This document shows, one piece after another, positions 45,601 through 54,200 of a stretch of 64,000 nucleotides of DNA. How positions within the stretch are numbered: the stretch's first letter is position 1; every line of letters starts with the position of its first letter. Source of the stretch: Clostridium sp. CAG:492 (GTDB taxonomy: Bacteria > Bacillota > Clostridia > TANB77 > CAG-508); contig FR878232.1 of NCBI GenBank assembly GCA_000434335.1, positions 15,727 to 79,726 of the forward strand, written 5' to 3'. The translations under genes and the position numbers were made by a program. The notes under the pieces were generated by a model. The model ran no database searches and was not told the origin of the DNA. It was given only the letters and a program-made list of their open reading frames with translations.

Positions 45601-46853
45601 ATCAACAAATTGTTGTTACAGTTCAAAATCCTGTTAAGTTTAATATTGATTTAACAAAAGTTGATACTGCAAATGGTGATGCTTCTGGAGCTTTATTTAC
45701 AATATACAGAAACGATGAATGTATTTTCCATTCAGGTGTTGTAAATAAAGATGCTGTAGAGGTTGTTGAAGATAATATGGTAGCAGGAGAGTATGTATAT
45801 TATATTTCTGAGGCACAATCTATGAGTCCATATACATATGTAAATGTATTTAAAAATAATTTTATAAAAGTATATGTAAAAGTTAATGGAGATGGAACAG
45901 TACAAATTATTGATGGTGAATCAAAGGTTAACTCTGGATATTTTGAAATATATGAGGGTTCTTATACAGATATTGCAAATGCTAAGTTGATTAGTCGTGA
46001 TAATGAATTATATACTTATGTTCAAAGTTTGAATGTAGTAAAAGATTCAAATGGAATTAGTACTATTAAAATGACTATTGAAAATCCTACTCAATATGAG
46101 TTAAGAGTTATAAAAAATAATGCTGGAAATTCTCAAGTTAAAGGTAGTAAATTTACTGCATATAGAGAACAACAATCTAATGGAAAGATTACTAAGGTGT
46201 TAGATAATGAAGAGCCTATAAGTGTTACAGAATCACCTTTAAGATCTGGAAATTACATTTACTATATAACAGAAAATAGTCAGCCAGGAAGCCAATATAT
46301 AAACGTATTAGAAGGTAAATATGTAAAAGTTTATATTAGAGTTAATGGATTAGGTAAAGTATATATTACAAATAGTAAATTCCAAGATACAGATGGATAT
46401 TATGAGTTATATGAAGGTGATATAAACCAAAGAAATGGTAAGAAAATTGAAAATAGCCAATATGTTAAAGTAAGTGTTCCAAACCCAATGTCACATGTTA
46501 TTAATTGGCTACAGGTTGATGTAACAAACCCTGTTAAGTATTTAGTTGATATTACCAAAACAGATTCTTCTAACAATAAACTTGATGGTGCAAACTTTAC
46601 TGTAAAGAGAAAATTAGTTTCTGAAGCAGATAGCACACAAGTATTTAAGGGAAATGTTACAGATAATACTGAAATTGAAGAAAATAATATGTTAGCTGGA
46701 AATTATATTTACTATTTTGCTGAAAATTCTACACCAGGTGCTCAATATTCTAATGTATTAAAAGATAATTACTTAAAAGTTTATGTTAAAGTAGCTGGTG
46801 ATGGTACTGTTACTATAACAGATAGTACTTTTAAAAAAAGACGGTTATTTTGA
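36651..46853 (+). CDS. Surface protein 2, N-terminal 3400 residues (giant thioester/SpaA adhesin)
   Basis: An N-terminal hydrophobic signal or anchor helix (about 7-25) precedes a thioester-domain-like part at about 60-170: GWCMN (Cys87) and LEQYALW (Gln166). After a linker come many SpaA/Cna-B-like units of 100-150 residues. Their E-boxes run INEESAPSGY, LTETNAPDGY, FEEKSAPAGY and IKETQAPQNY, later changing to forms such as ITENSQPGSQYINVL with a following YVKVYIRV strand. Lys and Glu at the unit ends suggest self-made isopeptide bonds and a stiff rod. The frame ends TFKKRRLF* right after an A7 run (46833-46839). Removing one A restores a perfect unit that continues in the next frame to the C-terminal anchor. 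The stop is therefore a frameshift, real or artefact, and the full protein would be about 4775 residues. Confidence 0.8.
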   Translation: MNVKKRWFIIPIVIVFAITIFLLAHNNNKFSSFMSSLVKQDENKSWTRDEDKTYVKNDTINKYGESVQKINLYTINGGIDSSVFGWCMNKGAALYGYGNTGGWGYVDTIDKNWSSDKGSVNWLMDNIIRYGKSVENTEKDFYKNKLNSYGISVNGLDDDQIFTLEQYALWKYTNNHSVNNDRLDGKLVSKANANSKYSLNKTKFDIDNSSVKINYSNNVAVVGPFNVKNNGFMHITAKANNVNLEMFSDANCQNKISEYTNYAGNIYVKLNNPNNNTNIVLSGYEYITKARYYTTIDNTPNNESNQPFLMIDRTKSDGSKSFNYVVSGSYHINVKKKSTTNANQKVGAKFKLTQKLYGANTAKESTVEIKNTEEQKTVTFNGKDVIDIDKDGIGVGKPDTYTISEVEVEDGYQKLDLSGVTLYVYKKIDGTKLQVDYVRAVINGKNVDIYAGNSAELTVKNTNDLKIEVSSTAFAIEVKNAPILGSYNMKIAKRDANTNWSESTNNSTLNLADAKFKVRQYINIDEQTYNNAFRQGQSSDVESFLSTMSAVGNKKEDKYPISQENNWVSIYNSDIEINKNSANKIDIYAINEESAPSGYNKNANVMYLKVTKKVNSNGDKYCIDSVKFINSANGQVIDERTPNVVTKNENGGFTYYVNKSGNYKVAFDSSSIFVTYANNQIEGNYNLQILKRSSANDWEKDINDKSNTLAADFSVRQYLNQDNTDFNNKLKQSNNNIETALNGLTKSEKNVKTQKDAWTTIYDNVKITKNDVNLIDIYALTETNAPDGYNKNNNTMYLKVYKTVKSESNGTNKYYIDKVKFMSANGNELDENVTDIQKTNNGNYVYYKNKSLKYMFAYNSTSIMVFFTNQPIDGSYKMNIVKRDINDNSNSTTNLGSAEFAVNQYLNGVEDNDKSDDKADAIGYTSNSKNSVKLEKGVTQDIYYSNSNVVKITDITKVDAYTFEEKSAPAGYEKSNLKVLLQVYKTKKTNSSGNFEYVIDKIKVITRMGDNKTVIANETLTLQNGNGSIYIDKDGKKIDQSNNATVNISVANENVISVVWKDYPTGSYKLKAQKIDVNGNALTGAKFSLNELNKTNNLFENDGAVKTSNTDKGYTSTYEKSISNDTVSVTDSYVIKETQAPQNYMKLKNAIRLDVTKTAKVTKGVTTYELNTITATSYDGADKKVVLDFTKDKDTEKLITGVLLEDGVSTANVRVSVSSDGIISVKFENVSLKGGYSLNIHKEVDGTPTAGINFILSGAFSSTASTNNSGDTRSYYKEINKGNVSTKDEVTIQENTNNPDIVGLKNKIKLEITKGNNSSSTKYRVAHINVWEDGKTQKYGSDISESGTTNINIPGVELTNNTTVTLKLEIVSNSVNQTIKLYVDNTMVTPKTYKLKIKKVDSDSKDAIDGRKFNVYKVNSDETRTLITSNITTANGGIATIGENFKLENNTTDRYVIQEVYSNNENVYVKIENYEWFVNIKKTGSNLSTYALSDPSISVSKISGKTDDAIQADIAKGATIEKSTTDDGLITITIPNQKLTNFSLNVKKVTSGGNALNGSKFTIVREQNSLHSEASLSNVEPNSSTLTTSEVKSGEIFTFRIYENSTATGYKNLFQKASDGTQGYLKIKIRVLSDGSGNIVQDGSLVWSNAITDKDKIINDYLKNVSKTSIVNCKNENGNHSVEITLPNTLDTTSTDLVLNKHSYGNKNNKLAAVQFNAKRASVSGNISSLNNIVNALNNGTNLSGFVTSSSNDSEIESLSKANVNTTYLYEITESAGLQYHNTKIEKAIIKIFVKDDKTTEASIVAIKPKGGSSYVEYSSNVNYADRISLDSLGNNKYKINWANDKTYTLQLLKKQITTNDIPEDFSSLEGISANFTIKEISPAQQTIIENKSTDLYTIVNNDAKLTEYQYTIQEISATSGFQNLFKDKTIKLYVNLNDDGTIAEGATYFEILGCSSKAQENWLKNYVRLSVVNNEIKIYIANPKEKLGIELLKVNNSSSEGIEGVTFGVTGTGDNGQLTDMGNFTTNSSGAFSIESIPILKTVQYYMFEETSVPNGVTKLQNTRITLTVDTTGISSPSEITSDKLSIKAEATGAGGTNSLEGLSVDMVAGRIVITVPNQSKTAFFRVVKQDNTGKTIKGVKTDEDGNIVNGVKIKVSKQEGSKANKTLFSDYIPEGSYSEGHTQLLANSEYTYTIRELGTKLGYVNILQGYNIKLHLKTDANATIKEINSTNLDQSNGNSYYEIEAAGTTKYSLDEILNNNMIEFELSNMSNGIVVANTQFITVKLKNPIGYVVRLNKKDLNGNDVKASITAVNKTDSRAKSISMYYEATKSSGGAVYMKDGEEHTWEIKETAASSPYTNILKDKVVNVITKWDNQSLVVKNWNIDGNANSEYKKYVDVSTQKVDGIWTLIVTIKDPIKVKVKLNKVGQDGKPLTGANLTLKSSQTGKTVSISGGASESDYMEEEISLSENNNPNTFGFEVTESSTALGHVNVLKDKTFYLRFVLDEKMQLFLGAKFVINNGKQEGLSEDYYSCEVSKDDSDEYVINITIKNPVQYKLRVVKKDSAGNLLYGSQIKINSPISGIHYTDGKSHFECIEEGAEEGKDLIYYISEIYTAGANNGETPYVNKLGNSPIWMIVNVSNTGEVSVKMACVFKFNAKTNKMEQLPIADFGVSIPEVKTDANGIQNIEVDIENPTSFNFELIKKQADSSDGTEGSVLSGAEFKITSSASGVHQQKTSGKDGNIILSESGLKAGDYKFKIEELNTANKNYVNILDDNYIEVNVNVSAGGDVTFKNASEKFTVYQANGTKITDAEKLSFYNKYISVSIDKTSKVNKVKVKVKNPVKVGLKLVKETTDGITLNGAKFSINNSINNTTITKVTSNGGIIESNEKIVTPGVYKYEITEINSADKKYSNILDGYKIVLFVKIHNDGHIELVEDDAGTAFSSSSANRFYVYNSDNADVTVLKDGQNVIKYVSVQVNEQDQQIVVTVQNPVKFNIDLTKVDTANGDASGALFTIYRNDECIFHSGVVNKDAVEVVEDNMVAGEYVYYISEAQSMSPYTYVNVFKNNFIKVYVKVNGDGTVQIIDGESKVNSGYFEIYEGSYTDIANAKLISRDNELYTYVQSLNVVKDSNGISTIKMTIENPTQYELRVIKNNAGNSQVKGSKFTAYREQQSNGKITKVLDNEEPISVTESPLRSGNYIYYITENSQPGSQYINVLEGKYVKVYIRVNGLGKVYITNSKFQDTDGYYELYEGDINQRNGKKIENSQYVKVSVPNPMSHVINWLQVDVTNPVKYLVDITKTDSSNNKLDGANFTVKRKLVSEADSTQVFKGNVTDNTEIEENNMLAGNYIYYFAENSTPGAQYSNVLKDNYLKVYVKVAGDGTVTITDSTFKKRRLF

Positions 46854-49800
46854 ATTATGCAAAGGAAATATTAATAATCCTAAGGATTCAGATGAAATTA
46901 TTACTACAAAAGGTGGAGTATATTATGGTTTATTTAATGTAGGTGTTACTAAACAATCTGATAATATTAATGTAATTAACGTAAAAGTTGTTAACCCTGT
47001 AAACTATAAAGTTGTTTTAAATAAAAAGGTATATGGTAGTGATGAAATTAATTTGAAAAATGCTAACTTTACAATTATGAGTTATATATATGGTAAAGAG
47101 CATACAGGAAATACAGATGCTAATGGAAATATTGAATTTACAGAAAATAATATTAAAGCTGGTATTTATGAATACAGAATTAAAGAAAATTCTACTCCAA
47201 GTGATGATTATATAAATATATTAAAGGATAAGGAGATACGAGTATTCGTAAAAGTAAATTCTAATGGAAGTATTGAAATTGTTGATAAATATGGACAATA
47301 TAATGGAAATGTATATTATGTATATGATGTTTCTGGTTCTTCTGGAGCAAAGGAAATTTCAAAATCAAATATTATTTCTGATTGTGTAAATATATCAATA
47401 TCAACAAATAATAATATTTATCAATTAGATATTAAAGTTAAAAATCCTCAAAAAATTAGTTTTTCACTAGTTAAAAAGGATAAAGACACTAATAAAGCTA
47501 TGAATGGTGTTAAATTTAAGTTAGGTGTTCTTGATACTGCTAATAATAAAAAAGTTGATATTAAAGATGTAAATACATTAAATGTTATTGATACAAATAA
47601 TCTTGTTACTAAAAATGTAAATGGAACTGATGGTGTTATTTCGTTAGATAACATACTAATTGAAAAAGCTGGTACTTATAATTTTGTATTACACGAAGAG
47701 TCAACAGATGGTATTTTTGGATGGATATATAAGCCTCATAAAGATGATATTGTAATTAAAGTTACAATTGCTGTTGAAAATGGAAAATATGTAATTAAAA
47801 GTGCTGAAACTACATCTGGAGCAACATATGTTAGTGGATTAAACTTTAAAACTGGAATTGAAACTGATGTTTTAAATGAAAGAGTTAAAGGTAAATATGA
47901 TTTAATTTTAAACAAAATTGATAGCTATACTGGAAAATCTTTAGATGGAGCAGTATTTAATATAAGTGTTGAAAAAGATGGTAAAGAGCATAAATTATAT
48001 AAATCTACAAATGATGTAGATTCTATGGAACAAATTTTACCTGCAAATAATGTAACTGTAAATAATGGTAAATTAGAAATTAAAGATATTAGAATTGAAG
48101 AGGATGGTAGAGCTAGACTTGAAGAATATACAATTATATTAACTGAGGTTAAAGCTCCAAATGGATATATGTTATTAGATTCTCCAATAAAACTAAAAGT
48201 TACAACAAATACAATGGGAGAATATGATAATGAAAAATATGTAGTTCAATTAGTTGAGTTAGTTGATGATGGAAATCACGGATTAGTTACTTTAAATTAT
48301 GATGAAAATAAAATTGAAGTAACAGCTAAAAATGAGTACTTTGATTTAGCCTTAAGAAAATCTATTACCTCTGTTTCATATCCAGATAGTGATGAATCTG
48401 AAATTACAGAGGATGAAACAAAGGATAGAATTCCAAATGTTGTAACAGATGACTTAAATGCTAATAAGAGCACAACTGCTACATATAATCATAATAAAAC
48501 ACCTATTGGTGTATACAAAGGTCAAGAAATTATTTATACTTTAAGAGTTTATAATGAAGGGGAAATTGATGGATATGCTGAGGAGATTACAGATCATTTA
48601 CCTGCTGGATTAAATTTTGTAAATGATGATTTTAACAAAAATATGGGTTGGTATTTAGATAATAGTGATCTAACTAATAGAACTGTTAAAACAACATATT
48701 TATCAAAGAAATATGGACAAGATAACAATAAAGATAATTTATTGAAAGCTAAAAATAATGTAACTGGAGTATTAGATAGTAGAGAGGTTCAAATTAAGTG
48801 TGTAGTTTCTGATACTGCTAAAGTTAAAACTATATTAACAAATATAGCAGAAATTAGCTTGAGTAAAGCAGAAAACAGAACAAGTGCAACTGTTGATAGA
48901 GATTCTACAACAAATAATGTTGAATTACCAAAAACAGCGGATTTAATGTCTAAGTATAAAGAGGATGAGTTATCTAAATCTTATGTACCAGGACAAGAAG
49001 ATGATGATGATTTTGAAAAGGTAATTGTTGAAGAATTTGACTTAGCCTTAAGAAAATATATTACAGCTGTAAATGGTGAAGAAATGCTAAAGAATAATGA
49101 TATTAGTAAAGATACAAATGATGAAGATGAAAATGATAGTACAAATGACAATGATAAAAATACAAATGCTGATGATGTGAAATATGAAAGAGAGCCAATA
49201 GTAAATGTTAGTTCGTTGAAGGATGGTTCTAGCACAACTGCAACATATACACATCCAAAAGATCCTGTTGAAGTTTCTGTTGATGATATAGTTAGATATA
49301 CAATATCTGTATATAATGAAGGAACTGTGTCTGGATATGCTTCAGTAATTAAGGATGATATACCTGAAGGTTTAGAGTTCGTAAAAGATAGTGAAATAAA
49401 CAAAAAATTTGGATGGACATTAGTAGATGAAAATGATGAAGTAACAGATGATGTAACTAAGGCTAAATATATTGTAAGTGATTATTTATCAAAAGAAAAT
49501 GGTGAAGATAACTTATTAAATGCCTTTGATGGAGAAAAATTAGATACAAAATATGTACAAGTAGAATTTAAAGTAGTATGTAAACAAGATTATCCAAAGG
49601 TTATTGAAAATCAAGCACAAATATCAAAACATACAGATAAAAACGGAAAGAATGTAAAGGATAGAGATTCTACACCAAATGTTTGGAAAGGTGAAGATGA
49701 TGAGGATGTTGAGTATGTTAAAGTAACATATATGGATTTGGCATTGCGTAAATTTATTACAAATGTAAGTGGACAAGAAATTACAAGTAGAATTCCTGAA

Positions 49801-50976
49801 GTAGATGCTACTGCATTGAAAAACGAAACAGGAACAACTGCTACATATAAACATCCAAAAGATCCAGTTTTAGTTCGTACAAGTGATATAGTAACATATA
49901 CAATTAGAGTTTATAATGAGGGTAGCAAAGATGGATATGCAACTCAAATTAAAGATGATATCCCAGATGGATTAGAATTTGTACCTGATAATGAAACTAA
50001 TAAATTGTATGAATGGCATCTTATTGATGAAAATGGTAATGAGGTAACAGATGTTTCTAAAGCTAAATGTGTTGTTACAAATTATCTTTCAAAAGATGAA
50101 GAAACTGTAGATAGACAAAATTTAATTAAAGCTTATGATAAAAATACTATGGATGAGCCTGAATTTAAAGATGTTAAAATATCCTTCAAAGTAGTTGAAC
50201 CAACAACATCTGATAGAATTTTAATTAACTATGCACAAATAAGTGAACAAACAGATGGTAATGGTATTCATAGACAAGACAGAGATTCTACACCAAATGT
50301 TTGGAAAGGTGAAGATGATGAGGATATTGAAAAAGTTAAAGTGTTATACTTTGATTTAGCACTACGTAAATGGGTAACTAAAGCTATTGTAATTGAAAAT
50401 GGAAAAACAAGTGTAACAGAAACTGGTCACCACGCAGAGGATGATCCAGAGGAAGTAGTAAAGGTTGATTTAAAGAAGAGCAAACTAAATTCAGTAGTAG
50501 TTAAATTTGAATATCAAATTCGTATTACTAATGAAGGGGAAATTGCTGGATATGCTAAGGAAATAAAGGATAGAATACCACAAGGTTTAAAATTTGATAA
50601 AGCAGATAATGCTAATTGGACAGAGCTAGAAGATGGAATTATAGTTACTGATCAATTAAAAGATAAATTATTACAACCTGGTGAAAGTGCAGACGTTACT
50701 GTAGTGTTAACTTGGATAAATTCAGAAACTAATATGGGTGTTAAAATAAATATTGCCGAAATAAGCAAAGACTATAATAAGTATGGAACTCCAGATATAG
50801 ATTCTACGCCAGATAACAATGTTGAAGGTGAAGATGATATTGATGATGCACCAGTAATGTTAACTATTAAGACAGGAGCTAAAGAGCTTGAATATGCTAT
50901 AATTGGATTAGCAGTTTTGGTAATACTTATATTAGGTGTAAGCGTAGTTAAAGATACTCGTAAAAGCAAAAAATAA
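46840..50976 (+). CDS. Surface protein 2, C-terminal part after frameshift
   Basis: The frame is open from the base after the A7 run and begins DGYFELCKGNI, the expected continuation of the broken repeat. No RBS or ATG lies at its start (only a TTG near 47053), so it is not an independent gene. It holds two to three more SpaA-like units and then four FDLALRK-type domains (starting near 48340, 49030, 49730 and 50350). Two of these share a 45-bp exact DNA repeat. The last one is closely similar to the end of surface protein 1 (FDLALRKWVTKAIVIENGK). It ends with MLTIKTG, a membrane helix and KDTRKSKK. Without the frame restored, the N-terminal 3400 residues would lack a wall or membrane anchor. 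Confidence 0.75.
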   Translation, partial: DGYFELCKGNINNPKDSDEIITTKGGVYYGLFNVGVTKQSDNINVINVKVVNPVNYKVVLNKKVYGSDEINLKNANFTIMSYIYGKEHTGNTDANGNIEFTENNIKAGIYEYRIKENSTPSDDYINILKDKEIRVFVKVNSNGSIEIVDKYGQYNGNVYYVYDVSGSSGAKEISKSNIISDCVNISISTNNNIYQLDIKVKNPQKISFSLVKKDKDTNKAMNGVKFKLGVLDTANNKKVDIKDVNTLNVIDTNNLVTKNVNGTDGVISLDNILIEKAGTYNFVLHEESTDGIFGWIYKPHKDDIVIKVTIAVENGKYVIKSAETTSGATYVSGLNFKTGIETDVLNERVKGKYDLILNKIDSYTGKSLDGAVFNISVEKDGKEHKLYKSTNDVDSMEQILPANNVTVNNGKLEIKDIRIEEDGRARLEEYTIILTEVKAPNGYMLLDSPIKLKVTTNTMGEYDNEKYVVQLVELVDDGNHGLVTLNYDENKIEVTAKNEYFDLALRKSITSVSYPDSDESEITEDETKDRIPNVVTDDLNANKSTTATYNHNKTPIGVYKGQEIIYTLRVYNEGEIDGYAEEITDHLPAGLNFVNDDFNKNMGWYLDNSDLTNRTVKTTYLSKKYGQDNNKDNLLKAKNNVTGVLDSREVQIKCVVSDTAKVKTILTNIAEISLSKAENRTSATVDRDSTTNNVELPKTADLMSKYKEDELSKSYVPGQEDDDDFEKVIVEEFDLALRKYITAVNGEEMLKNNDISKDTNDEDENDSTNDNDKNTNADDVKYEREPIVNVSSLKDGSSTTATYTHPKDPVEVSVDDIVRYTISVYNEGTVSGYASVIKDDIPEGLEFVKDSEINKKFGWTLVDENDEVTDDVTKAKYIVSDYLSKENGEDNLLNAFDGEKLDTKYVQVEFKVVCKQDYPKVIENQAQISKHTDKNGKNVKDRDSTPNVWKGEDDEDVEYVKVTYMDLALRKFITNVSGQEITSRIPEVDATALKNETGTTATYKHPKDPVLVRTSDIVTYTIRVYNEGSKDGYATQIKDDIPDGLEFVPDNETNKLYEWHLIDENGNEVTDVSKAKCVVTNYLSKDEETVDRQNLIKAYDKNTMDEPEFKDVKISFKVVEPTTSDRILINYAQISEQTDGNGIHRQDRDSTPNVWKGEDDEDIEKVKVLYFDLALRKWVTKAIVIENGKTSVTETGHHAEDDPEEVVKVDLKKSKLNSVVVKFEYQIRITNEGEIAGYAKEIKDRIPQGLKFDKADNANWTELEDGIIVTDQLKDKLLQPGESADVTVVLTWINSETNMGVKINIAEISKDYNKYGTPDIDSTPDNNVEGEDDIDDAPVMLTIKTGAKELEYAIIGLAVLVILILGVSVVKDTRKSKK
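49663..49707 (+). repeat. 45-bp exact direct repeat, copy 1
   Basis: It begins AGAGATTCTACACCAAATG and encodes RDSTPNVWKGEDDED. Copy 2 is 618 bp (exactly 206 codons) downstream. Confidence 0.9.
50281..50325 (+). repeat. 45-bp exact direct repeat, copy 2
   Basis: Identical to 49663-49707. Recombination between the copies would delete one domain in frame. Confidence 0.9.
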
Positions 50977-51013
50977 AGAAGCCGTAAGGAATATGCAAAT
51001 ATTTTAAGAGCTT

Positions 51014-51060
51014 AAGCAGAAATATTTAGAAATTAATCGAAAATATTTCTGCTTTTATTA
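51014..51060 (+). terminator. Terminator after surface protein 2
   Basis: AAGCAGAAATATTT (51014-51027) pairs with AAATATTTCTGCTT (51041-51054), followed by a T-rich end. Confidence 0.8.
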
Positions 51061-51126
51061 TGCTTAAATGACGGAAACAAGTGTTATTAGTGGAAAAGTT
51101 GGCATTGAGTTTTTTTAGACAAAAAT

Positions 51127-51163
51127 TGTAATAAAAATGTAATAAAAATGAAAAAAATGTAAT
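51127..51163 (+). promoter_or_regulatory. WalR-like box cluster upstream of surface protein 3
   Basis: TGTAAT-AAAAA-TGTAAT (51127-51143), a third weaker unit TGAAAA (51149) in 11-bp phase, and TGTAAT again at 51158. The first unit is 98 bp before the -35. It is nearly identical to the copy at 1834. Confidence 0.55.
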
Positions 51164-51224
51164 TAAATATTCAATTTATAAATTTCCGTAATAAAATACG
51201 TGAAAATAGCTGTTATTACGTAGT

Positions 51225-51252
51225 TTGACTTTATTAATATAAAGTATAAAAA
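51225..51252 (+). promoter_or_regulatory. Promoter of surface protein 3
   Basis: TTGACT (51225-51230), 16-bp spacer, TAAAAA (51247-51252). Confidence 0.6.
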
Positions 51253-51287
51253 TAGGGTTAATATTAAAAGCATATGGAGGTATAAAA

Positions 51288-54200
51288 ATGACACATAAGA
51301 AAGGTTTTGTTTGGACTATATTAACAATAATTTTATTAATAGCAGTTTATATTTTATGTGCTAAAAATACAAATAAAAAAGTAGCAAATTTGGATTCTGA
51401 AACTTTAAAGTCAATGACATATACAGAGATAACAGATGATGATGCTAAAATAGATAATTGCGAGTTTGTTGAATTTAGCTCTTTTTTTACGAGAGATTTA
51501 AATGGTGATGGTAAGGCTGAAAAAGTAAATGGTGTTTGCAAAAATATTGATAGTTCGGCTACGGTTTATTTTAGATTAAGTGTGTTATCTAAAGGCTATT
51601 TAAAAAATGGAAAAATTTCAATTGATGGAAAAAACTTTAGGCTTGATACTGCAATTGCTGCAGATGATGTTATTGCAGAAAATTATATAGATTATGATAC
51701 TAAACAAATAAATTTTGTCGATAAAGTTAATAATGGAACTCAAAAATTAATAGAATCTAAAATAAAACCTAGAATTGAAAATATAAATGATTATTCTAAA
51801 AGTGATAATTCTGTTATTTTTACTGGTACATATGTATATCAAGATTCTAATGGAAGCGATGTGGAAATTCCAATAAGCAAAAAATGTAATTTAACTGTTG
51901 ATTGGTATGGTAGTTTATCTTCAAGTATTGTTACAAAGGATGTTATTAAATATTCAAATGACAAAATTGTAACTAATGAAAACGGAAATATTGATTTAAA
52001 ATTTACAGTAAAAACTGAGGAAGATTCTTATAATAGATTATTATTAAACTCAAATATTGTTACAGTTAATATTCCTAAAATTAAGGGAATTTCAGCTTCT
52101 AACGCAATTGTAACTAATGAAAATGTGTCTACAAACTATGATATAAATTCAGGAAAACTTGTAATTACAAGAAAAGCAGTTGTTGATGAAAACGGTAATA
52201 TAACTAAAGCTTTACCAAGTTCAAACGAGTACGAAATTAAAATGACTTATCCAGGTGAAATATATAATAATTCTGCTAAGGAAAGCATTGTAATTACTGT
52301 TCCTGTGCAAAGTTATTATACAGGATTTAATAATCCAGGAGAGGAATTTAAAAATGAAATTGCAAATAATATTGCAAAATCTAATGTAGCTGAAAAAAGT
52401 TTTGCAATTACATATGAAAATCCAATTGGTGAGGTGTATGAATTTGATACTGAAGTTGGTGAATATGTAACTTATCCCTATGATAGATATGTTGTTTCAA
52501 AAAAGGAAACAATGAAAGTTTATAATAATATAAGTCCTAACCAAAATGATACTTATGATGTTAGATGGATTTTTAAAAGAGGAACATCTGGTGTAATTAA
52601 AAAAACAGAAATGTATGCTACAAAGGCTGATGAGCTAAATTCTAATAATTCACTTGAGGATTATACAACAAATGTTGGAATTTATATAGATGGTGCAAAA
52701 TCAATGTTAAATTCTGATGGATATATTAATATTTATGATGCAGATAAATCTGGTAATGAAGCTTTATTGCATTCATTTACTGCCAGCGATTGGGATAAAT
52801 ATACAAAGGATGCACCTTTTTATTATGAAAAATCTGTAAAAAATATTAGGGCAGAAATAAGTGAGAGCAATCAAAATAGTACATTAATTATACATAATGT
52901 AAAACAATTTGATAATGAAAAATTGGCACAAAAATATTCTAAACAGGAATTTGAAAGTTTAAATTTAATTTATACAAATTTAACTGGTGTTCCATATGAC
53001 GAAAATTCTGTAAAATTGGATGCCGAAACTAGAACTGAAGTTGCATATTATGAAGATGAAATTTCAAGAGCTAGAGCAACAATTTCAAGAGATAAAATCT
53101 CTACAGTTGAAACTACTGAAAATGAAATAATAAGAATACAAACAATTTCAGAAAATTATAATGAGTCAAAATGGAAAAATGGAGAATTTTTAATTGAAAT
53201 GCCAACAGGAATTACCTTAATGACTATAAACTCTGTTAAATCAAATAATAGCAAAGTTGTAATTAAAGGTTATAATTTATTTGAAAAAGATGGTAAATAT
53301 TTTATAAAAATTATTACTGAAAATGATGTACCAGATGTATATGAAGTGTATGTTGACTGTAATATAACTCCAAACTCTAAACTTGCTACAGTTACTAAAG
53401 AATTGAATTTATATGCATATAATGAGTATTATACTAATTATGAAAATGAAACTAAAGATATTTATGATGCTAATAATAATGGAAATGTGGAAGAGCTTGT
53501 AGGAATAAGCTCTGATGAAATTCAATTTGTAGCCCCAACAGGATTAATAACTTACCAGTCTTTAACGGATTATAATGAATATGGAGATGTGACAACAGCA
53601 CCTAATGTTGCTGAAATTGCAAAAGAACAAAGAACTGCTACTGTAATTATTAATACAATAAATAATTATTCAAATACAATAAGTTCAACTAAAATTTTAG
53701 GTAAAATACCTTTTGAGGGAAACAAATATGTAATAACTAATGGAAATTTAGGGTCTGAATATACAGCAAATTTAAATAGTAAAATTGTACTTGATTTAGC
53801 TGAAAATAATTCAACTGAATTTTCTGATGAAAAAATAAATGAGTTAAAAAATAATATAAAAATATATTATTCTACAAACGAAGTAACTAATAATAATTTA
53901 CAAGATTCATCAAATGGATGGACTTTGGAAAGTGATGTAAAAGATTGGTCTAGTGTTAAAACATATTTAATAGATTTGGGAAATTTCGTAATGGATAAAG
54001 GTGATGTTATTAGTTTTAAATACGAAATTTTTGTACCAGAGGGAATTGCATACGAAAAAACTACATATTCTGCATATGCTGTTTATTTCAATTTAGATAC
54101 ACCAGATGGAAAGTTGGCAGATTATACAGAGCCTAATAAGTTAGGTATAAAGGTAACTAGAAAATATAATTTAACATTAACAAAAAATAAACTTGGAACA

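Noticed and set aside
46820..46860. Programmed -1 ribosomal frameshift at the A7 tract
   Set aside because: A -1 slip leads to the wrong frame; the continuation needs +1 or -2, so slippage of DNA or RNA, or a sequence error, fits better.
48340..50980. CRISPR-like array from repeated DNA in surface genes
   Set aside because: The repeats are codon-level copies of protein domains in open frames with long spacing; no short regular repeat-spacer pattern occurs anywhere in the window.
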